Positions 29,343 through 37,669 of a stretch of DNA of 64,000 bases are shown piece after piece; the stretch's first letter is position 1, and each line of letters begins with the position of its first letter. Origin of the DNA: Arcobacter sp. CECT 8986 (GTDB lineage: Bacteria > Campylobacterota > Campylobacteria > Campylobacterales > Arcobacteraceae); contig NZ_PDKG01000002.1 of assembly GCF_004116725.1 (NCBI RefSeq), positions 1 through 64,000 on the forward strand. The letters are read 5' to 3'. The notes under the pieces are model-generated. The model made no database searches and was not told the DNA's origin. It worked only from the letters and a program-made list of their open reading frames with translations. Position numbers and translations under genes: made by a program.

Positions 29343-30460
29343 AAACAGTAATGACTATAGTCGGTACCAGACCTGAAATAATAAAACTTAGTCGGGTGAT
29401 AGCAGAACTTGAAAAATATACAAATCATATATTAGTTCATACTGGACAAAACTATGATTATGAACTGAATGAAGTATTTTTTAATGATATGGGTATTAAA
29501 AAACCTGATTATTTTTTAAATGCAGCAGGAGAAAGTACTGCACTTACAATCGCAAATGTTATCAGTACTTCTGATAAACTTTTCGAAGAGTTAAAACCAG
29601 ATGCTGTTTTACTTTATGGTGATACAAATAGTTGCTTATCTGTAATTTCAGCAAAAAGAAGAAAAATTCCAATTTTTCATGTGGAAGCTGGAAATAGATG
29701 TTTTGATCAAAGAGTGCCAGAAGAGATAAATAGAAAAATTGTTGATCAATTAAGTGATATAAATATGACTTTAACAGAACATGCAAGAAGATATTTAATA
29801 TCTGAGGGAATAGCTCCTGAAACAGTTATAAAAACAGGGTCATCTATGAAAGAAGTTTTAGAATATCATAATAATGATATTTTAAATTCTAAAGTTTTAG
29901 AGACTTTAAAACTAAAAGAAAACGATTTTTTTATAGTAAGTGCACATAGAGAAGAAAATATTGATAGTGAACAAAATTTCAATGATTTTCTAGATTCATT
30001 AAACACAATCGCAGAAAAATATCAAAAAAGAGTTATTGTATCAACACATCCAAGAACGAGAAAAAAATTAGAGCTTTTAGATAATAAAGATTTTAATCCA
30101 TTAATTGAATTTATTAAACCACTTGGATTTTTTGACTATATTGCACTACAACAAAATGCTTATTGTGCAATAAGTGATAGTGGGACAATAACTGAAGAAT
30201 CTTCTATTTTAAGATTTCCAGCTATTACAATACGCCAATCCCATGAAAGACCAGAGGGAATGGACGAGGGAACTTTGATAATGTCTGGACTAAAAAGTGA
30301 AGATATTTTAAATGCTATAGATGTAGTAACTGAACAATCAAAAGAACAAAATATGAATATAGTGAAAGATTATGATACAAATACTGTTTCAAAAAAAGTG
30401 GTAAGAATTATTTTAAGTTATATAGATTACATAAATAGAACTGTTTGGAAGAAATATTAA
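29339..30460 (+). CDS. Non-hydrolysing UDP-N-acetylglucosamine 2-epimerase (FnlC/WbjD-like)
   Basis: This is a GT-B-like 2-epimerase of 373 residues. It has MTIVGTRPEIIKLSRVIAEL, VHTGQNYDYELNEVFF, the ligand loop FHVEAGNRCFDQRVPEEINR, SAHREENID and SDSGTITEESSILRFPAITI. In the WbjB-WbjC-WbjD type pathways this enzyme performs the last C2 inversion to give UDP-L-FucNAc or UDP-L-QuiNAc. A WecB role (ManNAc) is the alternative, but the flanking dehydratase and reductase argue for the L-sugar pathway. It overlaps the previous gene by 4 nt. Confidence 0.87.
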   Translation: MKTVMTIVGTRPEIIKLSRVIAELEKYTNHILVHTGQNYDYELNEVFFNDMGIKKPDYFLNAAGESTALTIANVISTSDKLFEELKPDAVLLYGDTNSCLSVISAKRRKIPIFHVEAGNRCFDQRVPEEINRKIVDQLSDINMTLTEHARRYLISEGIAPETVIKTGSSMKEVLEYHNNDILNSKVLETLKLKENDFFIVSAHREENIDSEQNFNDFLDSLNTIAEKYQKRVIVSTHPRTRKKLELLDNKDFNPLIEFIKPLGFFDYIALQQNAYCAISDSGTITEESSILRFPAITIRQSHERPEGMDEGTLIMSGLKSEDILNAIDVVTEQSKEQNMNIVKDYDTNTVSKKVVRIILSYIDYINRTVWKKY

Positions 30461-30473
30461 TAAGGGGTTGTAC

Positions 30474-31385
30474 ATGAAAAAAGAAAGAATACTTATACTT
30501 GGTGTAACAGGAATGCTTGGACATACTCTTTTTAAAGAAATGAATAAAAATACTTCTTTTGAAGTATTTGGAACTACAAGAAGTAAAAGTGGCCTTCAAG
30601 GTTATTTTACTGATGAAGAATTATTAAAAATTAGAGATGGAATAGATGCAGATAATTTTGATACTGTAATTAGAGCAATTGCTGGTGTTCAGCCTACCAT
30701 TATTATAAATTGTATAGGTATTATAAAACAACTTCCAATTTCAAAAGATCCACTAACAGCAATTACTGTAAATGCTCAGTTGCCACATAGGCTTTCTCTT
30801 GTTACGAGAACATCAAATGCAAGATTAATTCATATAAGTACTGATTGTGTATTTGATGGTAAAAAAGGAAATTATACTGAAAAAGATTCATCAAATGCTG
30901 ATGATTTATATGGTAAGACAAAATACCTTGGAGAAGTTCATTATCCACACTGTATTACACTTAGAACATCTATAATAGGGCATGAACTTAAAACAAATTT
31001 TAGTTTAGTAGACTGGTTTATGTCTCAAGAAAATGAAATTAATGGTTTTACAAAAGCAATTTATAGTGGTTTCCCTACTATTGAAATAGTAAATATAATA
31101 TCAAATTATGTAATACCAAATAAAGAGTTAAGCGGCCTTTATCATGTTTCAAGTGATGCGATTTCTAAATATGATTTATTAAATATTATAAAAAATGTAT
31201 ATAAAAAAGATATTAAAATAAATGCTTTTGATGATTTTGAATTAGACAGAAGTATGAATAGCGATAAATTTAAAAATGTTACGGGTTATAATCCTCCTTC
31301 TTGGCTAAAATTAGTTGAAAATATGCATCATCATGTAATGAGTGATAATTGTTACAAAAATAAATTTTTTAGAGAAACAATATGA
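30474..31385 (+). CDS. RmlD-like 4-reductase, probably for UDP-L-HexNAc (WbvR/QnlB-like)
   Basis: This short-chain dehydrogenase has ILILGVTGMLGHTLFKEM, NCIGIIKQLP, STDCVFDGKKGNY and the Tyr-x3-Lys in DLYGKTKYLGE. At 303 residues it lacks the C-terminal cupin of FnlB/CapF (about 370 residues). It therefore resembles the RmlD-like reductases that, with the same dehydratase and 2-epimerase, give UDP-L-QuiNAc instead of UDP-L-FucNAc. That distinction is an inference from length and motifs. ATG at 30474 has AAGGGG 6 nt upstream. Confidence 0.8.
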   Translation: MKKERILILGVTGMLGHTLFKEMNKNTSFEVFGTTRSKSGLQGYFTDEELLKIRDGIDADNFDTVIRAIAGVQPTIIINCIGIIKQLPISKDPLTAITVNAQLPHRLSLVTRTSNARLIHISTDCVFDGKKGNYTEKDSSNADDLYGKTKYLGEVHYPHCITLRTSIIGHELKTNFSLVDWFMSQENEINGFTKAIYSGFPTIEIVNIISNYVIPNKELSGLYHVSSDAISKYDLLNIIKNVYKKDIKINAFDDFELDRSMNSDKFKNVTGYNPPSWLKLVENMHHHVMSDNCYKNKFFRETI

Positions 31386-32431
31386 AAATAGCATTGGTAA
31401 ATACAGAATTAATTAATCCAACTGGTTATTATAAAGATTGGTTAAAAGCATTTTTAGAATATGAAAATATTAAAGTAGATTTATATGTAACTAATAAAAT
31501 GGGAATAATAGATTCTTTCGGATTAATACAAAAAAAATATGATTTAATTGTGCTATTACCATCAGTATATTCTAATGGATTAAGATTACCAAAAATTTTA
31601 CGATTTTTTTTATTTAAAATTAGGAAATCACCTTGCGCAGTTTTTTTTGTAAATGAATATAAGCATGCTCAAAGAAAAATAAATTTTATTAATAAATTTC
31701 AAATAGAATATGTTGTTTCTCAAATGCCTTTAGATATAGCTAGCTGGTTATATAATGAGACTAAAGCAAAAGTGATATCATTGCCTCCTGCCTTAAGTAA
31801 TATTAAATATGAAAATATCAAAAAATTTGAAGATAGAAAAATTGATTTGGGAACAAGATTACATAATGTACCTTTTTATTTAGGTTCAAAAGATAAATTT
31901 AAAGTATTGGAGTTTGCAAAATGTATAAATGATGATTTTATTGTAGATGTAAAAATGACAAATGGATATGAGTTTAAAGGGAATGAGTGGTTAGAGTTCT
32001 TAGGTAACTGCAAATTTACAATTGCTGCTCAAGCTGGTACTTCATATCTTGAAAAAGATGATACTTCTATGAAGCTAATTAAAAGATATCTTAAAGATAA
32101 CGAAGATGCAACATTTGATGAAGTATATCAAAGATTTTTTAAAAATTATTCTCATCAAATATCTGGGCAATGTATAACACCTAGACATTTTGAAGCGATT
32201 AAGGTGAAAACATGTCAAATTCTTATCGAGGGTAGGTATAATGATATATTAACTCCCAATGTACATTATATTGAGTTAAAAAATGATTTATCTAATATTG
32301 ATGATGTTATTGAAAAAATGAATGATATAGAATTTTGCAAATCAATTATTCAAAATGCTTATGAATATATAGCAGATAAGCATACATACTCTCATAGAGT
32401 ACAAGAATTTTTATCACAGGTTAGAATATAA
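31382..32431 (+). CDS. Putative glycosyltransferase, GT-B fold (CgeB-like C-terminus)
   Basis: The 349-residue protein starts MKIALVNTELINPTGYYKDW, as in GT-B enzymes. Its last 120 residues (SGQCITPRHFEAIKVKTCQI, then EGRYNDILTPNVHYIELKND) resemble the C-terminal glycosyltransferase module of CgeB-like proteins. There the Pro-Arg-x-Phe-Glu segment binds the nucleotide. The N-terminal half is divergent. It overlaps the reductase by 4 nt and abuts a kinase-fold gene. Acceptor and donor cannot be inferred. Confidence 0.65.
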   Translation: MKIALVNTELINPTGYYKDWLKAFLEYENIKVDLYVTNKMGIIDSFGLIQKKYDLIVLLPSVYSNGLRLPKILRFFLFKIRKSPCAVFFVNEYKHAQRKINFINKFQIEYVVSQMPLDIASWLYNETKAKVISLPPALSNIKYENIKKFEDRKIDLGTRLHNVPFYLGSKDKFKVLEFAKCINDDFIVDVKMTNGYEFKGNEWLEFLGNCKFTIAAQAGTSYLEKDDTSMKLIKRYLKDNEDATFDEVYQRFFKNYSHQISGQCITPRHFEAIKVKTCQILIEGRYNDILTPNVHYIELKNDLSNIDDVIEKMNDIEFCKSIIQNAYEYIADKHTYSHRVQEFLSQVRI

Positions 32432-33127
32432 ATGAATATATCTAAAATTGTTGAATTATTTATAAATGTAGATAGAACAATTTCTAAAAGCAAATTGCCA
32501 AATGGATTTCGACAGTTAAAAAAAGAGATTTTTTCAGATGGCAAAGTTGTTATAAAATTTACAAATTATAAAAGAAACAAAGGAATTGATGACTATGCTT
32601 ATTTAAATGAAGCTATTTGGTTGGATAGATTACAAAAGTTTGAGTTTGTACCTAAGTTTTATGGGCAGGAAAAAAGGGACAATAACATATATTTAGTTAT
32701 GGAAAATATTAAAGGTAGTAGTTTAGAAAATTTATCTTTTAAAGAATGGTTTTTTTTAAAAAAAAATATTAATATATTTGAGAATATATTAAAAGATATT
32801 TTACAGGCATTTAAAAAAGAAAAATTAATTCATAGAGATATCCGACCTCATAATATTATACTTTTTAATCAAGAAAATAAATTAAAAGTAAAAATAATTG
32901 ATTTTCAGTATATGATTTCAGTATATGAAGATTTGAATGTTCCAAAAAAGTCATTAGAACACTATCAGAAGGTTAAAGAAAATATTGGAGATATTTGGAG
33001 AAATAAAGAGATAGAACTTAACTCTTTTGAAAATGATGAGTTTGCTGTTAATAAAATTGTAGAAGATATTAAGAAAGAAAATATTATTAAGTTTATAATA
33101 AAAAAAATAAAAGGATATTTGAAGTGA
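32432..33127 (+). CDS. Small protein-kinase-fold phosphotransferase (LPS/glycan kinase-like)
   Basis: The 231-residue protein has the minimal kinase fold. Lys42 lies in VVIKF and Glu60 could pair with it. A hinge follows (LVMENIKGSSLENL). The catalytic loop is HRDIRPHN, with Asp136 and Asn141, and IIDFQ has the metal Asp157 with Gln in place of the DFG Gly. All expected catalytic residues are present, so it could be active. The type resembles WaaP/RIO/Bud32-like small kinases that phosphorylate LPS sugars. It abuts the preceding glycosyltransferase, and its stop overlaps the GTG of the next gene. A T8-A9 homopolymer junction lies at 32750-32766. Confidence 0.72.
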   Translation: MNISKIVELFINVDRTISKSKLPNGFRQLKKEIFSDGKVVIKFTNYKRNKGIDDYAYLNEAIWLDRLQKFEFVPKFYGQEKRDNNIYLVMENIKGSSLENLSFKEWFFLKKNINIFENILKDILQAFKKEKLIHRDIRPHNIILFNQENKLKVKIIDFQYMISVYEDLNVPKKSLEHYQKVKENIGDIWRNKEIELNSFENDEFAVNKIVEDIKKENIIKFIIKKIKGYLK

Positions 33128-34206
33128 GTCAATTAGGAGTTTTTATACTATGGCAATCAGGTGAAAAATATGCCCAAGATATTATTGATGATTTATCTAA
33201 AGAATTTTATTTTTTAAATGCCAAGTCTTTAAAATGGAACTATGAAGATGTTTGCACTAATTTAAATAAACTATACCCTCATAGAAAATTTGATTATTCT
33301 TCTGCAAAAGTAAAAGAGATAGGTGCTGATAAAATTGGAGTTAGGTTTCATATTTTAATCTTAAAAGATATTAATCCTTCATTTGAAGATGGAATAAACA
33401 AAAATTTTAAACAATTAAAAGAAAAATATAGAAAACAATATAAAACTAACTTTTTGCATGCTGCAGATAATGAAATAGAAGCTTTAGATAATATCTATCA
33501 ACTATTAAATCAAGATTATAAAGATTATGACGAAAAGAATGATAAGTTTGTAGTATTTGACAAATTTAAAAATAAATTCTTAGAATCAGAGATAAGAGAG
33601 TTTAATAATATAAAAGAAGTTTTTGAAATCTTAAATCAAAATAATGTTAACTATGTTGTACTTAGAAATTGGGAAGAGTTTGATGGTGAAATATTATCAG
33701 AAGAACATTCTGATATAGATATATTGACTGATGACTTGTATTTAATAGTTTCTTTACTAAATGCAAAAATACTAGTCTATTCGACAAATAGATTTAAGTA
33801 CGGAGTAAAGATAGATTATCAGATAATACCTTTAGATTTAAGAAGAATTGATGAAAAGTATTACGATAGACAATGGGCAAAAGAAATTTTAAAAACAAAA
33901 ACAAAATTTAAGTATTTTAATATTCCAGAAAATGAAAATTATTATTATTCATTATTATATCATGCTTTAATACAAAAGCCTTTTTTAATATCTGCTTATA
34001 GAAATAAGTTAAAATCTTTAAAAAATGATGAAATATCAATAAAAAATTTAAAAGAATTTATGGCAACTAAAAATTATAAATTTGTAAATCCTGAGGACAA
34101 AACTGGATTTTATAGATATAACATTCAGGGATATATCTTTATGTTAAAGTATTTTTTGAAAAAAATTGGTTTTGTAAAGGAGTTATTTAAGTGGATAAAA
34201 AAATAA
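33124..34206 (+). CDS. Two-domain protein with a nucleotidyltransferase-like C-terminal region
   Basis: I do not recognise the protein as a whole. Residues 1-130 form an unassigned domain ending LHAADNEIEALDNIYQLL. Residues 160-260 look like a nucleotidyltransferase fold: VNYVVLRNWEEFDGEI, then HSDIDILTDD with Asp197 and Asp199 as the metal pair, and KIDYQIIPLDLR as a later strand. The GTG start overlaps the stop of the kinase-fold gene by 4 nt, so the two are probably coupled and may modify the same glycan. No signal peptide is seen. Confidence 0.6.
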   Translation: MSQLGVFILWQSGEKYAQDIIDDLSKEFYFLNAKSLKWNYEDVCTNLNKLYPHRKFDYSSAKVKEIGADKIGVRFHILILKDINPSFEDGINKNFKQLKEKYRKQYKTNFLHAADNEIEALDNIYQLLNQDYKDYDEKNDKFVVFDKFKNKFLESEIREFNNIKEVFEILNQNNVNYVVLRNWEEFDGEILSEEHSDIDILTDDLYLIVSLLNAKILVYSTNRFKYGVKIDYQIIPLDLRRIDEKYYDRQWAKEILKTKTKFKYFNIPENENYYYSLLYHALIQKPFLISAYRNKLKSLKNDEISIKNLKEFMATKNYKFVNPEDKTGFYRYNIQGYIFMLKYFLKKIGFVKELFKWIKK

Positions 34207-35003
34207 CAATCTTAGCTGTAAATTATAAAACATCAGATTTTATTGATCTTATGCTTTATGCATTTGAAAAACTTACAAAAAATCCATATAAAGTAGTCAT
34301 TTGTGATAACTATACAAGTGATAATGAAGTTAAAAGAATCGAAACTTTAACAAAAAAATATAAAAATGTAGAAGCTATTTATAGAAAACAAACTCAAATG
34401 GGAAGTATAGGACATGCAGAAGCTATGGATATATTAGTTTCTAAAGTAGATACACCATATTTTGTAACTATGGATGCAGATTGTACCTTTTTACTTAAGG
34501 ACTGGGATGAGCTTTTAATAAATAAAATTGATGATACAATAAAAGTGATAGGAACGACATTACCAAAAACATTAAAAGGAAGTAAACCAATGGATTTTCC
34601 ACTAGTTTTTGCAGTACTCTATGAAACTAAAACTTTTAAAGAACTAAATCCATCATTTATGCCAGGAGATTTAACAATAGATAAATCAAAAGATACTGGA
34701 TGGGAAATTAGAAGTAAGTATTTATCAAATGGATTTGAAGGAAAAATTTTTAATGCAATAAATACAAAATTTGATACTATGACTAAGTATGAAAATATAT
34801 ATTGTGCTGTATATTATTTAGATTCACAACTCATTGCTTCTCATTTTGGAAGAGGAAGTAGTGATGGTGTTGGAAAGTATAACAATAAATTAATTTTTAA
34901 AATACCAATTTTTTCTAGGATAGTGAAAAACCATGTTGGAAAAAAAGAGCGTAAAGAATGGATTGATAAGTCTTATCAAATTGTGGATGGTAACGATAAA
35001 TGA
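34191..35003 (+). CDS. Glycosyltransferase family 2-like protein (GT-A fold)
   Basis: The N-terminus ITILAVNYKTSDFIDLMLYA and the nucleotide region KVVICDNYTSDNE are GT2-like. The metal-binding Asp-x-Asp is in YFVTMDADCTFLLKDW. The 270-residue protein has no membrane segment. The start is GTG at 34191 with AAAGGAG about 9 nt upstream, inside the end of the previous gene. It overlaps the following methyltransferase gene by 4 nt. Confidence 0.75.
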   Translation: MDKKITILAVNYKTSDFIDLMLYAFEKLTKNPYKVVICDNYTSDNEVKRIETLTKKYKNVEAIYRKQTQMGSIGHAEAMDILVSKVDTPYFVTMDADCTFLLKDWDELLINKIDDTIKVIGTTLPKTLKGSKPMDFPLVFAVLYETKTFKELNPSFMPGDLTIDKSKDTGWEIRSKYLSNGFEGKIFNAINTKFDTMTKYENIYCAVYYLDSQLIASHFGRGSSDGVGKYNNKLIFKIPIFSRIVKNHVGKKERKEWIDKSYQIVDGNDK

Positions 35004-35617
35004 GATTTTTAACATTTAGAAGATACTATCTCGATGAAGTTTTAATAAGTACAAAATTTTATGGAAAAGTTCTTGATGTAGGTGGTAAAAAAGATAATAA
35101 AAGAGGAATTTTTAGACCACCATTAGATACAGTTGTGAGTTGGGAGTATTTAAATATAGATGAAAGTACAAATCCTGACTATAGTTGTAGTGCTGATAAT
35201 ATTCCTGTAGATGATAATACTTTTGATATTATAATATTAGCTGAAGTAGTTGAACATTTGGAAAATCCAATTGATGTTTTGCAAGAATGTTATAGAGTCT
35301 TAAAAAAAGATGAAAGAATTATTATTACAATACCTTTTTTAAACGCATTGCATGCTGATCCTTATGATTTTCAAAGATGGACAGATGTTAAAATTGAAAA
35401 TGAACTTTCTAAAATTGGATTTAAGAATATTAACATTCAACCTATGGGTGGAAAAGCCGCCGTGATATATGATTTATTAAATTTTTCTCAAACTCCTTCT
35501 TCATTTAAAACAAGAATATTTAGAAAAATACTTCAAATGATTTCATCAATATTCAAAATTTTAGATAAACCGAATAGGTTTATTACAACAGGATATCTCA
35601 TTGAAGCAAAAAAATAA
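35000..35617 (+). CDS. Class I SAM-dependent methyltransferase
   Basis: The 205-residue protein has the Rossmann methyltransferase pattern. The SAM-binding loop is VLDVGGKKDNKRG, an acidic residue ends strand 2 (YLNIDEST), and DNTFDIIILAEVVEHLENP is motif II with the class I Glu-His. VLKKDERIIITIPF is motif III. In this locus it probably methylates a sugar or a glycan end. It overlaps both neighbours, the next start being a TTG within its last codons. Confidence 0.82.
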   Translation: MRFLTFRRYYLDEVLISTKFYGKVLDVGGKKDNKRGIFRPPLDTVVSWEYLNIDESTNPDYSCSADNIPVDDNTFDIIILAEVVEHLENPIDVLQECYRVLKKDERIIITIPFLNALHADPYDFQRWTDVKIENELSKIGFKNINIQPMGGKAAVIYDLLNFSQTPSSFKTRIFRKILQMISSIFKILDKPNRFITTGYLIEAKK

Positions 35618-36623
35618 AAAAGTATATATATTGGGACAAGAAGGTACTGGATGGTCTATCGATAAAGATAGGTACTATACACAAAAAGCAATAGAGCAAT
35701 TAGATGGATATGAGATTACAAATAGTATTTTTAATGCAGATATCATCTATGCTATTTGGTGGAATAAGTTGCTAACTATACCATTTAAAATTTTCAATAC
35801 AATCTTTAAAAAGAAAACTATAGCCACAATTACAAATGATTTATCTCATCAAGAAATTATGGCAAAAAAACTTATAGTCATGATAGATATATATGTATAT
35901 GCAAACTCTAAACAAAAAGATGTTTTAAAAAAATTAGGTGTTAAAAGTGAAAAACTTGTATATAATCCTTTTTATGTTGATGAAACTATATTTAAAAAGT
36001 TAGATATTTCAAAAAAGGAAATATGTCATAAGTTAGATGTTGACTATAAAAGTATTAAAGATAAGATAATAATTGGTAGTTTTCAAAGAGATTCTTTAGG
36101 CTCAGATTTATCTCAAGCAAAATGGCAAAAAGACCCTGACATGCTTATTGATATAATGAAAAAACTTGATAGCGATAAGTTTATTCTTTTATTAGCTGGT
36201 CCAAGAAGACACTATGTTATTGAAGAGTGTAAAAAATATAGTATTCCTTATATATTTTTAGGAGATAAAAGTTATATTGAAAATAATAAAGATGATATAG
36301 ATACTAATGGACTACCAATAGAAAAAATGCCATATCTTTATAATTTAATAGATATCTATATAGTCTCATCAAAATCAGAAGGTGGACCAAAAGCTATCCC
36401 TGAAAGCTTACTATGTAAAACCAAGGTTATATCTACAGACGTAGGTTTTGCATCTGATTTATTAGATATGCAACATATTTATATCTCACCACAAGATGCC
36501 ACTAATAAAATAAATAAACTTTTAAAAGATGATCTTCAACAAGAATCTAAAGTGAATGATTATTATAGTTTTAACCTATTTCAAAAAAGAATCGAAGATA
36601 TTTTACATAAGGTAACAAAATGA
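35601..36623 (+). CDS. Glycosyltransferase, GT4-like (GT-B fold)
   Basis: The C-terminal half has the GT4 nucleotide-binding block: SSKSEGGPKAIPESLLCKT with the Glu-x7-Glu type acidic pair, and KVISTDVGFASDLLD. The N-terminal half is divergent (VYILGQEGTGWSIDKDRYYT). The start is TTG at 35601 with AGGA 7 nt upstream. It is followed by a similar GT-B gene with a 4-nt overlap. Confidence 0.75.
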   Translation: MKQKNKKVYILGQEGTGWSIDKDRYYTQKAIEQLDGYEITNSIFNADIIYAIWWNKLLTIPFKIFNTIFKKKTIATITNDLSHQEIMAKKLIVMIDIYVYANSKQKDVLKKLGVKSEKLVYNPFYVDETIFKKLDISKKEICHKLDVDYKSIKDKIIIGSFQRDSLGSDLSQAKWQKDPDMLIDIMKKLDSDKFILLLAGPRRHYVIEECKKYSIPYIFLGDKSYIENNKDDIDTNGLPIEKMPYLYNLIDIYIVSSKSEGGPKAIPESLLCKTKVISTDVGFASDLLDMQHIYISPQDATNKINKLLKDDLQQESKVNDYYSFNLFQKRIEDILHKVTK

Positions 36624-37669
36624 AAATCTATATATTATATCCCTTTAAAGATGGACCATGGGGTGGTGCTAATCAATTTTTAAAGGCTGTAAGAGAATAT
36701 TTTATAAAAAAACAAAGCTACACAGAAAATATGAAAGAGGCTGATATAATATTATTTAACTCAAGTCCATCTAAAGAATTTAATGGATTGGTAGATATAG
36801 TTAAAAAGCTTAAAGTTAATTATCCAAATAAAATATTTGTAAACCGTATTGATGGCCCAGTTTTTTATATTAGAGATAGAAATTTATTTATTGATAAAGC
36901 ATTTTATAAATTTAACGACAAAATTTGTGACGGTACTGTTTTTCAATCTAATTGGAGTAGAGAGAAAAATATCTATTTAGGAATGAAGATAAATCACTTT
37001 GAAACAACAATTTTAAATGCACCAAATTTAGAAATATTTAATAGTAATGGCAAAAAATCTTTTAATAAGAATGAAAAAATAAAGCTTATAGCTACGAGTT
37101 GGTCAAGCAATATTAAAAAAGGTTTTGAAGTATATAAATGGATAGATAAAAATCTAGACTTTAAAAAGTATGAGATGACTTTTGTTGGCAATAGCCCATT
37201 TTCATTTAAGAATATTATTTTAAAAAAGCCTATGGCTAGTGAATTACTAGCTAGTGAATTAAAAAACCATGACATATTTATCACCGCTTCACAAAGTGAT
37301 CCATGCTCAAATTCACTTATAGAAGCTATGCACTGTGGTTTACCTGCGTTGGGATTAAATGATGGTGGACATACTGAAATCATTTCATCAGGAGGAGAAG
37401 TTTTTAAAGCTCATAGCGAAATACCTCAAAAACTAGATTTAATTACAAGTAACTATGAAAAGTACCAAAAAAACATAATCTTACCTACTATTGACGAAGT
37501 AGGAGAATTATATTTTAATTTTCTAAAAAGTATGTATGATAAGAAAGAAGTTGGTGGATATAAGCCAAAAAATCCAACTTTTTTTGATTGTTTAAAAATT
37601 AGAAGCTATGTTATTTTATGGAATTTTGAAGAAAAACTATATGCTATAAAAAGAAGGATATTTAAGTGA
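36620..37669 (+). CDS. Glycosyltransferase, GT4-like (GT-B fold)
   Basis: The N-terminus has the glycine-rich acceptor-side loop YPFKDGPWGGANQFLKAV. The C-terminal half has KLIATSWSSNIKKGFEVYKW and the GT4 donor block ITASQSDPCSNSLIEAMHCG followed by LPALGLNDGGHTEII. An in-frame 15-bp duplication (ASELLASEL) lies at 37236-37261, between the two domains. It overlaps both neighbours by 4 nt. Confidence 0.8.
   Translation: MKIYILYPFKDGPWGGANQFLKAVREYFIKKQSYTENMKEADIILFNSSPSKEFNGLVDIVKKLKVNYPNKIFVNRIDGPVFYIRDRNLFIDKAFYKFNDKICDGTVFQSNWSREKNIYLGMKINHFETTILNAPNLEIFNSNGKKSFNKNEKIKLIATSWSSNIKKGFEVYKWIDKNLDFKKYEMTFVGNSPFSFKNIILKKPMASELLASELKNHDIFITASQSDPCSNSLIEAMHCGLPALGLNDGGHTEIISSGGEVFKAHSEIPQKLDLITSNYEKYQKNIILPTIDEVGELYFNFLKSMYDKKEVGGYKPKNPTFFDCLKIRSYVILWNFEEKLYAIKRRIFK
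37236..37261 (+). repeat. 15-bp-period in-frame tandem duplication inside a glycosyltransferase
   Basis: ctagtgaatta at 37236-37246 recurs at 37251-37261, encoding two successive LASEL-type units. It is short enough to be a recent slippage product, and a loss or gain would keep the frame. Confidence 0.6.
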
